35,862 nt of DNA from assembly GCA_902601235.1 (NCBI GenBank), contig CACKMG010000009.1:1-35862 (forward strand), read 5' to 3'. This DNA comes from an uncultured Pelagibacteraceae bacterium (GTDB lineage: Bacteria > Pseudomonadota > Alphaproteobacteria > Pelagibacterales > Pelagibacteraceae). The notes beneath the pieces were generated by a model that worked only from the letters and a program-made list of their open reading frames with translations, ran no database searches and was not told the origin of the DNA. A program made the position numbers and the translations under genes. Below, one piece after another: positions 26,711 through 34,346 of the stretch. Numbering within the stretch: position 1 is the first letter of the stretch; every line of letters begins with the position of its first letter.

Positions 26711-28096
26711 ATGAAAGAAAACAAATTGATACCGAGCCTACCAAAGGGCTTTCAAAATAAGTGGGGTAATTCTCTGCTTTTAAAAAAAAAGCTATTAGAG
26801 GTAATTGAAAAAAATTTCATTAAATTTGGGTATTCCCCGTTAGAAACTAGTCCCATGCAGCTTAGTTCTATAATTGGAAATTCATTATCAGAGGATGAAG
26901 AAAATCCGATGTCAGATATTTATACTTTTTCTGATGAAGGAACAGAAGTTTCGTTAAGATATGATTTATCTCAGCCTTTAATAAATTTTTATAAGCAAAA
27001 TTATATGAATTTACCAAACCCATATAAGCGGTATGAAATTGGAAATGTCTTTAGACGTGATAAACCAGGTAGTAATAGATATAGATCTTTCGGCCAATGT
27101 GACGTTGACATTATTGGTAATTTTGACAAAAATCAAGCCAATGCAGATTTATGTAATATTATTGGAAGTATTTTTACTGAGTTTCTTAAAAAATCAGAAT
27201 TTGTCATTAATGTAAGTAATAGAAAAATTGTTCAAGGTTTAATGGATCAATTAAAAATTGTTGATCAAAAACAAAAACAAAAGGTTTTACGTGGAATAGA
27301 TAAGTTAGATAAACCTGGATTTGGTTTAAAAGGTGTAAAAGATCTTTTAGGAAAAGAGAGAGTTGATCAAAGTGGAGCAATTACCAAGGGAGCAAATTTA
27401 AATGATGAACAGTCTTCTAAAATTATAGAATTTTTAAAGATAAAAGATATTAAAGAGCTTAAAAAAAAAATTGATAATCCATTGACAAATGAAGGTATCA
27501 AAGAACTTGAGGATTTATTTAAAATATTAAGTTATGGGGAATATGCCGATCAAGTAAAATTTAACAGTTCGATAGTACGTGGGATGGACATGTATACAGG
27601 AAATGTGATTGAGACAAATCTTAAATTCAATGTAAAAAACTCAAAAGGAAAAATAATAGATGCAGGCGCTGTGTGTAGCGGTGGAGAATATTTGATTACA
27701 AAGTTTAAGGGAGATCCATTCCTTGGTTGCGGAGTCTCTATAGGAAGCGATCGCATGTCTTGGGCGCTCTCACAAAAAAATAATATTGAGCTGGAGGAAA
27801 AAAAACCAGTTTTAGTCTGTGTAATGGAAGATAGTAAATTGAACAAATATTATGAGCTATTAAAAGTTTTAAGAGATAATGATATTAGTTCCGAAATCTA
27901 TTTAGATTCAAAAAAGAAACTTTCTAAACAGCTTGAATATGCTTCAAAAAAAGGTTTATCTTTAGCTATCATATGTGGTGAAAACGAATTTAAAGATAAT
28001 ACAGTTACTTTGAAAAATCTCCAGGGTGTAAAAGGAGAAAATCAAATAAATATTCCACGAGAAAATTTAATCAATGAAATTAAAAAATTCATTTGA
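26711..28096 (+). CDS. hisS: Histidyl-tRNA synthetase
   Basis: Charges tRNA-His. I chose ATG at 26711 (MKENKLIPSLPKGFQ), giving 461 residues, because the longer open frame begins inside the tRNA-His gene. Class II motif 2 is YEIGNVFRRDKPGSNRYRSF, the His-specific motifs are FGQCDVDIIG and VRGMDMYTGNVIE, and motif 3 is GCGVSIGSDRM. An anticodon-binding domain closes the protein. The inserted region with KVLRGIDKLDKPGFGLKGV resembles the distinct HisRS type of many alphaproteobacteria that recognise a tRNA-His lacking G-1, consistent with the tRNA next to it. Its 3' end overlaps hisZ by 23 bases. Confidence 0.96.
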   Translation: MKENKLIPSLPKGFQNKWGNSLLLKKKLLEVIEKNFIKFGYSPLETSPMQLSSIIGNSLSEDEENPMSDIYTFSDEGTEVSLRYDLSQPLINFYKQNYMNLPNPYKRYEIGNVFRRDKPGSNRYRSFGQCDVDIIGNFDKNQANADLCNIIGSIFTEFLKKSEFVINVSNRKIVQGLMDQLKIVDQKQKQKVLRGIDKLDKPGFGLKGVKDLLGKERVDQSGAITKGANLNDEQSSKIIEFLKIKDIKELKKKIDNPLTNEGIKELEDLFKILSYGEYADQVKFNSSIVRGMDMYTGNVIETNLKFNVKNSKGKIIDAGAVCSGGEYLITKFKGDPFLGCGVSIGSDRMSWALSQKNNIELEEKKPVLVCVMEDSKLNKYYELLKVLRDNDISSEIYLDSKKKLSKQLEYASKKGLSLAIICGENEFKDNTVTLKNLQGVKGENQINIPRENLINEIKKFI

Positions 28097-29111
28097 TAAA
28101 ATTCTTAGATCTAATGGATTTAAGAAAATTGAGTTAAGTCATATTATTCCTTCTATGAAAGCACTTAGGAGAAGTGGCGATATAAGAAGAAATATGTTTT
28201 CTTATTACGATCAAAACTTTCAAGAATTTTCCTTAAGACCTGATCTAAGTTTGTCTGCAGCATTAAAGTTTGCTGCTGAAAAAAGCAATGTTAAAAAAAA
28301 ATATTTTTACAGTGGATTAGCTTATCGCAGACCTTTAAAAAAAAATGATTTACCAATCATTTCTCAATTTGGGTGGGAGATATTTAACTCAAATGATAAG
28401 TACAAAGATGACAAGGAGATAATAGAAACTTCACTTAAAATTTTAAAAAATACTAAATTTAAAAGATCCAAATTAAAAATTGGTAATTTAGAAATATTTG
28501 TATCATTGATTAATCGTTTACCAAACATAAGCTTAAGATATAAAGATAGATTAATTCGTCACTTTTTTAGAAAAGATTATTTTAATAAGCTATTAAAAAA
28601 ACTTGAAACAAATTACGATATTGATGAAAAAAAAATAGTTAGTGATAAATTGTTAGCCACTAAACTCAGAAAGCTTAATCAAGACGAAGTTTATGGTGGA
28701 CGAAGTTTAAGGTCAATTCTTGAAAGATTTGATGATAAGATGAATTCTCCTCGTGATGATCTATCGAAAAAAGATGTAAAAATTATTAAAAATTTTTTAA
28801 AGATAGAATGTAATATTGAAAATGCCTCGAAAACTTTAAATAATTTTTTTAAAAAAAATAGAATTAATTTAGTTATTAGTGATGATTATTTTCCAATAAA
28901 CAAAAATAACTTTAATAATGTAAAAATTTTATATGCATCAGATTTAGGGAGAAATGTGAGCTATTACACCAACATGGTATTTAGTATTGAAGTTATATCA
29001 AAATCAAAATCTCAGGTTTATATTTCAGGGGGTAGATATTCTAATTTGCTAAAAGATTTAGGATATAGAAAAACGGAGGCCGTTGGAGCGGCGGTAAATT
29101 TAAATATATGA
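28074..29111 (+). CDS. hisZ: ATP phosphoribosyltransferase regulatory subunit
   Basis: A HisRS-like paralogue without aminoacylation activity that binds the short HisG and makes it active and histidine-sensitive. The 345-residue protein retains the class II core (FSLRPDLSLSAALKF, YFYSGLAYRR, SQFGWEIFN) but lacks the anticodon-binding domain and the histidine-charging motifs. Near the C-terminus are YYTNMVFSIEV and YISGGRYSNLLKDLG. It overlaps hisS by 23 bases and hisG by four bases; this order makes the short HisG at 29108 and HisZ an obligate pair. Confidence 0.93.
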   Translation: MKLKNSFDKILRSNGFKKIELSHIIPSMKALRRSGDIRRNMFSYYDQNFQEFSLRPDLSLSAALKFAAEKSNVKKKYFYSGLAYRRPLKKNDLPIISQFGWEIFNSNDKYKDDKEIIETSLKILKNTKFKRSKLKIGNLEIFVSLINRLPNISLRYKDRLIRHFFRKDYFNKLLKKLETNYDIDEKKIVSDKLLATKLRKLNQDEVYGGRSLRSILERFDDKMNSPRDDLSKKDVKIIKNFLKIECNIENASKTLNNFFKKNRINLVISDDYFPINKNNFNNVKILYASDLGRNVSYYTNMVFSIEVISKSKSQVYISGGRYSNLLKDLGYRKTEAVGAAVNLNI

Positions 29112-29806
29112 AGAATAATTTTGTTAATATCGGTTTAATTTCTAAGGGACGTATGATGGAAAGTGCTCAAAAAATATTTAAAAAAAAGAAATTGAAAATA
29201 TATAAAAAATTAGGTGATAGAGATTTATTTGGCTATATAAAAGATAAGAAATTTCAAAATGTACGTATATGGTATCTAAGTCCGAAAGAAATAATCGAAC
29301 ACGTAGGAACTGGTGTATTGGATGCAGGAATAGGTGCTCTTGATTTACTTAAAAATTCTGAGCCAAAAATACAATCTAGAATATCGATTGAAAAAAAATA
29401 TAATTTTGGAGAGTGTCAGGTCTGTGTGTTATTACCAAAGTTTTGGTTAGATTGCGTGAATCCAACTGATTTAGAAGAAATTTCAAATCATTTTTTTTAT
29501 AAAAAGAAACGATTAATGAGAATTGCTACTAAATTTAAACTTTTAACAGAACAATGGTGTAAATCTCGAGGAATTAATATGGTAGAAATAATTGGTAGTG
29601 ATGGCGCTACGGAAGCCGCTCCTCGATTGGGCAAAAGCGATTTAATAGTAGATGTTGCAACTAGTTTCAATACAGCAAAAGCAAATAACTTAAAGTTATT
29701 AGAAGATGATGGAGTAATTTTAAATTCATCAGCAATTTTATGTGCTAATAAAAATTCTTTGAAAAAAAAAGAAGTTAAAAAAATTATTAAATATCTTTCT
29801 AAATAA
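29108..29806 (+). CDS. hisG: ATP phosphoribosyltransferase, short form, catalytic subunit
   Basis: First enzyme of histidine synthesis; condenses ATP and PRPP. The 232-residue length is that of the short form, which lacks the C-terminal regulatory domain and needs HisZ. Motifs include VNIGLISKGRMMESA, DAGIGALDLL and the PRPP loop IIGSDGATEAAPRLGKSDLIVDV. ATGA overlap with hisZ shows translational coupling. It is the last gene of the his unit, and a weak A+T-rich inverted repeat follows it. Confidence 0.97.
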   Translation: MKNNFVNIGLISKGRMMESAQKIFKKKKLKIYKKLGDRDLFGYIKDKKFQNVRIWYLSPKEIIEHVGTGVLDAGIGALDLLKNSEPKIQSRISIEKKYNFGECQVCVLLPKFWLDCVNPTDLEEISNHFFYKKKRLMRIATKFKLLTEQWCKSRGINMVEIIGSDGATEAAPRLGKSDLIVDVATSFNTAKANNLKLLEDDGVILNSSAILCANKNSLKKKEVKKIIKYLSK

Positions 29807-29809
29807 ATG

Positions 29810-29846
29810 TATCAAAATAATCTTAATTATATCCAAATTTTTGATA
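29810..29846. repeat. A+T-rich inverted repeat between convergent hisG and speB
   Basis: TATCAAAA (29810-29817) is complementary to TTTTGATA (29839-29846) around a 21-base loop. It sits between two converging genes and could act as a weak two-way terminator. The long loop and low GC make this uncertain. The rest of the 131-base gap shows nothing further. Confidence 0.25.
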
Positions 29847-29937
29847 AGTGCGTAAAGAGAGATAATTATTCCTAAAACAAAAATAATTTTTAAAATTAAA
29901 ATTAGCTCCATATTATTCAATATATTCAATTATTTGA

Positions 29938-30813
29938 TTAATATAAATATTTATAAGCCAATATTTTATAAGCTAACTTAGCGACTAAAAAATTATAAGA
30001 ATTAAATCCTTTAATTGGAGATAGCTCATTAATATCTGCACCCACGATATTTGAATTTTTAGAGGCTATTTTGATTATATTTAAAGTTTCATCCCATAGT
30101 AAACCACCAGGCTCTGGAGTACCAGTCGCTGGCATAATACTTGAGTCAAGTCCATCAACATCAAATGTTAGATAAACGGTTTTATTCTTTATGAGTTTTT
30201 TGAATTTATTTAAATTCCATTTAGATTTATCTTTAGCCCAAAAAATATTAATTCTAGATTTATTTTTTTTTAAAAAAGTTATTTCGCTTTGAGAAATATT
30301 TCTTATCCCAAAAGATATAACAGAGATATTTTTGTGATCTAAGCATCTTCTTATTGCTGAAGCATGAGAAAATTTTTCACCATTATAACTTTCTCTTAAA
30401 TCTGCGTGTGCATCAAAATGTAAAAGACAAATTTTTTTATACTTTTTAACAAAAGGATTTATACACCCTGGTGTAATTGAGTGTTCTCCTCCAAAAGTCA
30501 TTGGAAAAATTTTCTTTTCTAGTATTTTTTTGTTGATATCACTCATTTTTTTTAGAGCTTTATTTATATTTTTGTCTATTTTAAAAGGTCTTAAAGTTTT
30601 AATACCAATTTTTTTATAAGGTTCGCATTTTAATTCCTCATCATACAACTCAACTTGATGAGATGCTTTTATTATTTCTTTGGGCCCATTTTTTGTACCA
30701 CCACCATAACTTACAGTTTTCTCTAAACCAAATGGAACAATGACCACTTTTTCTTTAAAATTAAATTTATTATCAATTCCAAGAAAACCTTTTTTATTTG
30801 ATAGATATTTCAA
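29938..30813 (-). CDS. speB: Ureohydrolase family protein (agmatinase-like)
   Basis: A 291-residue enzyme of the arginase/agmatinase family, which hydrolyses a guanidino compound to urea and an amine. The manganese-ligand motifs are present: GGEHSITPGCI, LLHFDAHADLRE and YLTFDVDGLDSS (the usual final Pro of DVDxxDP is Ser). GTPEPGGLLWDE and the N-terminal VPFG/SYGGGTKNGP segment fit agmatinase. It is the third gene of a polyamine unit, five bases after the DHS-like gene. Agmatine to putrescine is the likely reaction, but substrate choice among guanidino compounds (agmatine, aminopropyl-agmatine, guanidinobutyrate) cannot be read from the motifs. Confidence 0.88.
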   Translation of the reverse strand: MKYLSNKKGFLGIDNKFNFKEKVVIVPFGLEKTVSYGGGTKNGPKEIIKASHQVELYDEELKCEPYKKIGIKTLRPFKIDKNINKALKKMSDINKKILEKKIFPMTFGGEHSITPGCINPFVKKYKKICLLHFDAHADLRESYNGEKFSHASAIRRCLDHKNISVISFGIRNISQSEITFLKKNKSRINIFWAKDKSKWNLNKFKKLIKNKTVYLTFDVDGLDSSIMPATGTPEPGGLLWDETLNIIKIASKNSNIVGADINELSPIKGFNSYNFLVAKLAYKILAYKYLY

Positions 30814-30818
30814 TTTAT

Positions 30819-31862
30819 TTATCCAAAAATTTTAGAAAAATTTTTTCTCTCTCTATTTTTCCATTCACCTTTATGATAAGCATCGCTAGCAATGAGGGGT
30901 AATACGCTAGTTGCTTCTGCGAAAACCATCTGTTCTTTTGTTACGTCCACTTTACCCCATGAACTAGCTTCTTTTAAAGTTGAACTACTACAAGCGCCAT
31001 CTCTAGAGTCTGCTACTGTAATTTGAACAGCATATTTATGCATTTCTACCTCTTTACCTAATAATTCAGCACAGATCACTGTATCTTGGATAAAATTTTT
31101 TGGCACTCCACCTCCAATCATAAAAAGGCCTGAGCCTTTAGATTGAATTTTAATTTCTGTCAATTCACGAAACTCTCTAATTGAGTCTATGGTCATATGT
31201 TTTTTTGGATTATTTTCTTGATGAATAACTAAACCAAAGCCTGCACTAGAGTCAGTAAAAGCAGGACAAAAAATTGGAACATTGTTATCGAATGCAGTTT
31301 CTATTAATGAGTCTTTTTTCACAGAATTTTTTTTTAGAAATTTACCCATTTCATAAATAAATTCCCGTGAAGTATAACTTTTTGGTTCTAAAGAATCCGC
31401 TATTTCACAAATTTTTTTATCACAAATTTGCAGTTCGTCTTCATCAATATAAGTATCGTATATTCTATCTATATAGTTTTTTCTAAGTTCTGCGTCATCT
31501 TGAAATTGAGAACCTTGATAATGTTTATAACCAAGAGCTTCAAAAAAATCCATATCAATTATTGAAGCACCAGTAGCAACAATTGCATCTACCATATTGA
31601 ATTTGACTAAATCTTTGTAAATATTCATACATCCAGCTGCAGAAGTTGATCCTGCTAATGTTAAAAAAATTGTACAATCTTTATCTTTAAGCATCTCATT
31701 ATAAATATTAGCCGCATTCGCAGTTTCTCGCGAAACAAAAGACATTTTTTCCATTGAGGATATGATCTTTCTTGAGTCAAATGATGTAATATCAATATGC
31801 TCAACCGGATTTTTAAGAAAATCTTTTTTACTATTATGTTTAAGGTTTTTTTTATCAGCCAT
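30819..31862 (-). CDS. Deoxyhypusine synthase-like protein
   Basis: A 347-residue NAD-dependent aminobutyl-transferase-fold protein homologous to eukaryotic/archaeal deoxyhypusine synthase. Recognisable parts are FLTLAGSTSAAGCMNIY and VDAIVATGASIIDMDFFEALG. Others are FCPAFTDSSAGFGLV, the SGLFMIGGGVPKNFIQD strand-loop and EASSWGKVDV, whose lysine corresponds to the catalytic Lys in the family's WGK motif. Bacteria have no eIF5A, so the acceptor is not eIF5A; bacterial homologues are thought to make homospermidine or related polyamines from putrescine, agmatine or spermidine. It shares its first base with the end of the decarboxylase gene and precedes speB by five bases, which supports a polyamine role. 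The exact product is unknown. Confidence 0.88.
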   Translation of the reverse strand: MADKKNLKHNSKKDFLKNPVEHIDITSFDSRKIISSMEKMSFVSRETANAANIYNEMLKDKDCTIFLTLAGSTSAAGCMNIYKDLVKFNMVDAIVATGASIIDMDFFEALGYKHYQGSQFQDDAELRKNYIDRIYDTYIDEDELQICDKKICEIADSLEPKSYTSREFIYEMGKFLKKNSVKKDSLIETAFDNNVPIFCPAFTDSSAGFGLVIHQENNPKKHMTIDSIREFRELTEIKIQSKGSGLFMIGGGVPKNFIQDTVICAELLGKEVEMHKYAVQITVADSRDGACSSSTLKEASSWGKVDVTKEQMVFAEATSVLPLIASDAYHKGEWKNRERKNFSKIFG

Positions 31863-33046
31863 TAAGCAACTAGAGTAGCTTTATTAACATTTTTATCATA
31901 AAGACTCATAATTGGATTATCTTCAACTTCATATATTTCATTAGAATAGAAACCATTAAATTCTGTTCTAAATGTTAATCCATAAGCACCCAATTGACCT
32001 AGTTCAATAAAGTCATTTTCTTTTATATTGTTTGGTAATAAGAAAGGGCCTTTCATATAATCCATACTATCACAAGTAGGACCATAAAAATCAAAAGCAG
32101 TTAATTTTTTTGAGATAATTTTATTTGAACTATCCTTAATCATTTTAGATGGATACACTATATTTGGTGTCCCTGCATCGAAAAGTGTGCCATAAGTTCC
32201 ATCATTAATATAAAGTTTTTGTTTTTTTCTTAAATTAACTCTCACAATTGTTGAACCACTTTCAGCAACTAATGCTCTACCTGGTTCACATATAATTTCT
32301 GGTAAATTTTCTAATTTTAAATTCTCTAATCCTCTTTTTATTTCGTCAAAGTAATTATCTAAAGATTGTGGTATTAGGTCAGGATAAATTGTAGGAAACC
32401 CACCTCCAACATTTATAAAATCAGGAATAATTTTTGTTTTTTTAATAATATTTCCTATCTCTGTAATTCCTTTAGCATATGAAATTGGGTGCATACACTG
32501 TGATCCAACATGAAAACTCAAGCCAATTTTGTGTGCATATTGTTTTACCAGTCTCAACAAACCTGCAGCTTCTGAATTCAATGCACCAAATTTCTTTGAT
32601 AAATCTATTTCTGCATGTTCATTTGAAACTGCAGCTCTTACAAAAAGCTCTAAGTCTTTGGCACCACTCGTACTTTCAATTATTTTAATTAGTTCATCTT
32701 TTGTATCTAAAGCAAATGTTTTAATGCCATATTTAAAATAAGCATCTCTAATACTTTCTCGACTTTTTACAGTATGCATGAAAGAGCATTTTGCAGACTC
32801 ACTAAATTTTCTAACAGACTTGATCTCTTCAATTGAGGCGACATCAAATTGTGAAATCCCACTTTTAATAAGAGTTTTTATTACCTCTGGATGTGGGTTA
32901 GTTTTAACAGCATAAAGTATTTTACCAGGAAATTTTTTTTGAAAAAAACTCGATGAAGAAAGAATGGATTTCTTTCTTATACAATAAACCGGTTTATCAG
33001 GTCTCAGTTGATTAACTAAATCTTCAACTGACTTAAATTTTTGCAT
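31862..33046 (-). CDS. Ornithine/lysine decarboxylase, alanine-racemase fold
   Basis: A group IV PLP decarboxylase. The PLP-binding lysine is Lys48 in KILYAVKTNPHPEV. Other motifs are SFHVGSQCMHP, INVGGGFPTIYPD, CEPGRALVAESG and the active-site cysteine loop GPTCDSMDYM. I prefer the ATG at 33046 (MQKFKSVEDL, 394 residues); an in-frame TTG at 33061 would add five residues encoded by a G-run. The G-rich stretch GGGGGG just before the ATG may serve as ribosome-binding site. Ornithine is the likely main substrate, giving putrescine; lysine or both are possible. It is the first gene of the polyamine unit. Confidence 0.9.
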   Translation of the reverse strand: MQKFKSVEDLVNQLRPDKPVYCIRKKSILSSSSFFQKKFPGKILYAVKTNPHPEVIKTLIKSGISQFDVASIEEIKSVRKFSESAKCSFMHTVKSRESIRDAYFKYGIKTFALDTKDELIKIIESTSGAKDLELFVRAAVSNEHAEIDLSKKFGALNSEAAGLLRLVKQYAHKIGLSFHVGSQCMHPISYAKGITEIGNIIKKTKIIPDFINVGGGFPTIYPDLIPQSLDNYFDEIKRGLENLKLENLPEIICEPGRALVAESGSTIVRVNLRKKQKLYINDGTYGTLFDAGTPNIVYPSKMIKDSSNKIISKKLTAFDFYGPTCDSMDYMKGPFLLPNNIKENDFIELGQLGAYGLTFRTEFNGFYSNEIYEVEDNPIMSLYDKNVNKATLVA

Positions 33047-33164
33047 TTTGGTGCCCCCCAAAAAAAATTTAACAAAAAAAAGCTTTTTATTTAAAAAACT
33101 TTAACATTTCGAGCAATTAATCCAATAGTTATTCAATGTAAAGTAAATAATTTCCTATTGAACT
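33047..33164 (-). promoter_or_regulatory. 5' leader of the polyamine operon and divergent regA region
   Basis: This 118-base gap carries the 5' leader of the decarboxylase on the minus strand. Close to its ATG is an eight-base T-run abutting a six-base G-run and CACC, very unusual in such A+T-rich DNA. An AAAAAGCTTTTT palindrome lies at 33078-33089. Ornithine decarboxylase genes of alphaproteobacteria can carry the speF leader RNA; I cannot confirm or exclude it here. Confidence 0.3.
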
Positions 33165-33755
33165 GTGGAAAAAAATTACCATATACAGTTTATGAAAAAT
33201 GAAGGAACACTGCAAAATTTAAGCGATTTTGATAACAAATCTCTACTTATAGTAGATGATGATAATCCGTTTAGAGAGAGATTAGCGCGAGCTATGGAAA
33301 AAAAGGGATTTAATGTTTTTCAAGCTGAGAGTGTGAAAAAAGGTGTGGAATCAGTCAAATTGCAAAAACCTGGCTTTGCTGTGGTTGACTTAAGATTAGC
33401 AGATGGAAATGGTTTAGAAGTCGTTAAAGAGATACAAGCAACTAATTCCTCAAGCAGAATAATTATGTTAACAGGGTATGGAAATATTCCAACAGCGGTC
33501 GCAGCAATTAAAGAAGGAGCTATTGATTATTTAGCTAAACCTGCTGATGCTGATGACGTGGAGAAAGCTCTACTTGCAGATCCATCAAAAAAAGCTGCAC
33601 CACCTGAAAATCCTATGTCGGCTGATCGAGTTAAATGGGAACATATCCATAGAGTATTTGAACTTTGTAATAGAAATGTATCAGAAACTGCAAGAAGATT
33701 AAAAATGCATAGGAGAACTTTACAAAGAATTTTATCGAAAAGATCTCCTAGATAA
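33165..33755 (+). CDS. regA: RegA/PrrA/ActR-type response regulator
   Basis: A 196-residue redox response regulator. The receiver domain has the acidic pocket SLLIVDDDNPF, the phospho-acceptor Asp75 in AVVDLRLADG, the Thr in MLTGYG and Lys125 in YLAKPAD. A short Pro-containing linker leads to a Fis-type helix-turn-helix NVSETARRLKMHRRTLQRIL at the C-terminus, which is almost invariant in RegA homologues. The start drawn is GTG at 33165; ATG at 33192 (MKNEGTLQNL) is an equally credible start. The cognate kinase RegB is encoded 29 kb away at 2801. The tail overlaps convergent bioY by eight bases. Confidence 0.94.
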   Translation: MEKNYHIQFMKNEGTLQNLSDFDNKSLLIVDDDNPFRERLARAMEKKGFNVFQAESVKKGVESVKLQKPGFAVVDLRLADGNGLEVVKEIQATNSSSRIIMLTGYGNIPTAVAAIKEGAIDYLAKPADADDVEKALLADPSKKAAPPENPMSADRVKWEHIHRVFELCNRNVSETARRLKMHRRTLQRILSKRSPR

Positions 33756-34299
33756 ATTTTCTTAACTTTAATATTTTTTTAGATAAAATTAATATCAGCG
33801 TAATTTTAAAAAACTCTGCAAGAAGAAAAGGTGTTATACCTAATTCTAATATTGGTTTATCCCATCCTATTAAGTATCCTAACCATAAGATGCCTAGAAT
33901 ATAAATTGTTGATACTGATAAAATAAGTTTGTTTAAAATTTGAAAATAACCATCACTTGATTTTATAAGTGATGCAATATAACAAGCAGAAAAAAAACCT
34001 ATCAAATATCCCATAGTTGGACCTGTGAAGTAAATTATTCCTACTCCTCTCTCTGGTGAGTTTGAAAAAACAGGTAATCCCGCGATACCCTCCAACAAAT
34101 ATAGACCAATGGTTGCTAAGCCAATTTTATATCCAAAACTGATACCTAAAAATAATACTACAAAAGTTTGCATTGTCATCGGGACAGGATAAAAAGGTAT
34201 TTTTATTTTTGATGAAATTGTAAGGACTATTGAGCCTACAAGAATTATTAATATTGATTTAATAACATTTGATTGAGTATTTTGCTTTATTAGTTCCAT
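33748..34299 (-). CDS. bioY: Biotin transporter BioY (ECF S component)
   Basis: A 183-residue, strongly hydrophobic protein with about six membrane segments. Signatures of BioY are KIPFYPVPMTMQTFVVLFLG at the N-terminus, YLLEGIAGLPVF and IIYFTGPTMGYLIGFF. BioY is the substrate-binding part of a biotin uptake system, working either alone or with an energy-coupling BioM/BioN module; no such partner genes are in the window. It suggests that this organism imports biotin. No biotin operator was found in the 47-base gap before polA. Confidence 0.94.
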   Translation of the reverse strand: MELIKQNTQSNVIKSILIILVGSIVLTISSKIKIPFYPVPMTMQTFVVLFLGISFGYKIGLATIGLYLLEGIAGLPVFSNSPERGVGIIYFTGPTMGYLIGFFSACYIASLIKSSDGYFQILNKLILSVSTIYILGILWLGYLIGWDKPILELGITPFLLAEFFKITLILILSKKILKLRKFI

Positions 34300-34346
34300 A
34301 AAAAATAATACCCTTATTTTGATTAAGAATCTATATATAAAATTTA

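Noticed and set aside
29738..29929. 63-residue hydrophobic frame on the minus strand between speB and hisG
   Set aside because: Half of it is antisense to the end of hisG, the hydrophobicity follows from A+T-rich antisense DNA, and no ribosome-binding site is visible. A shorter start at 29911 is possible but unsupported.
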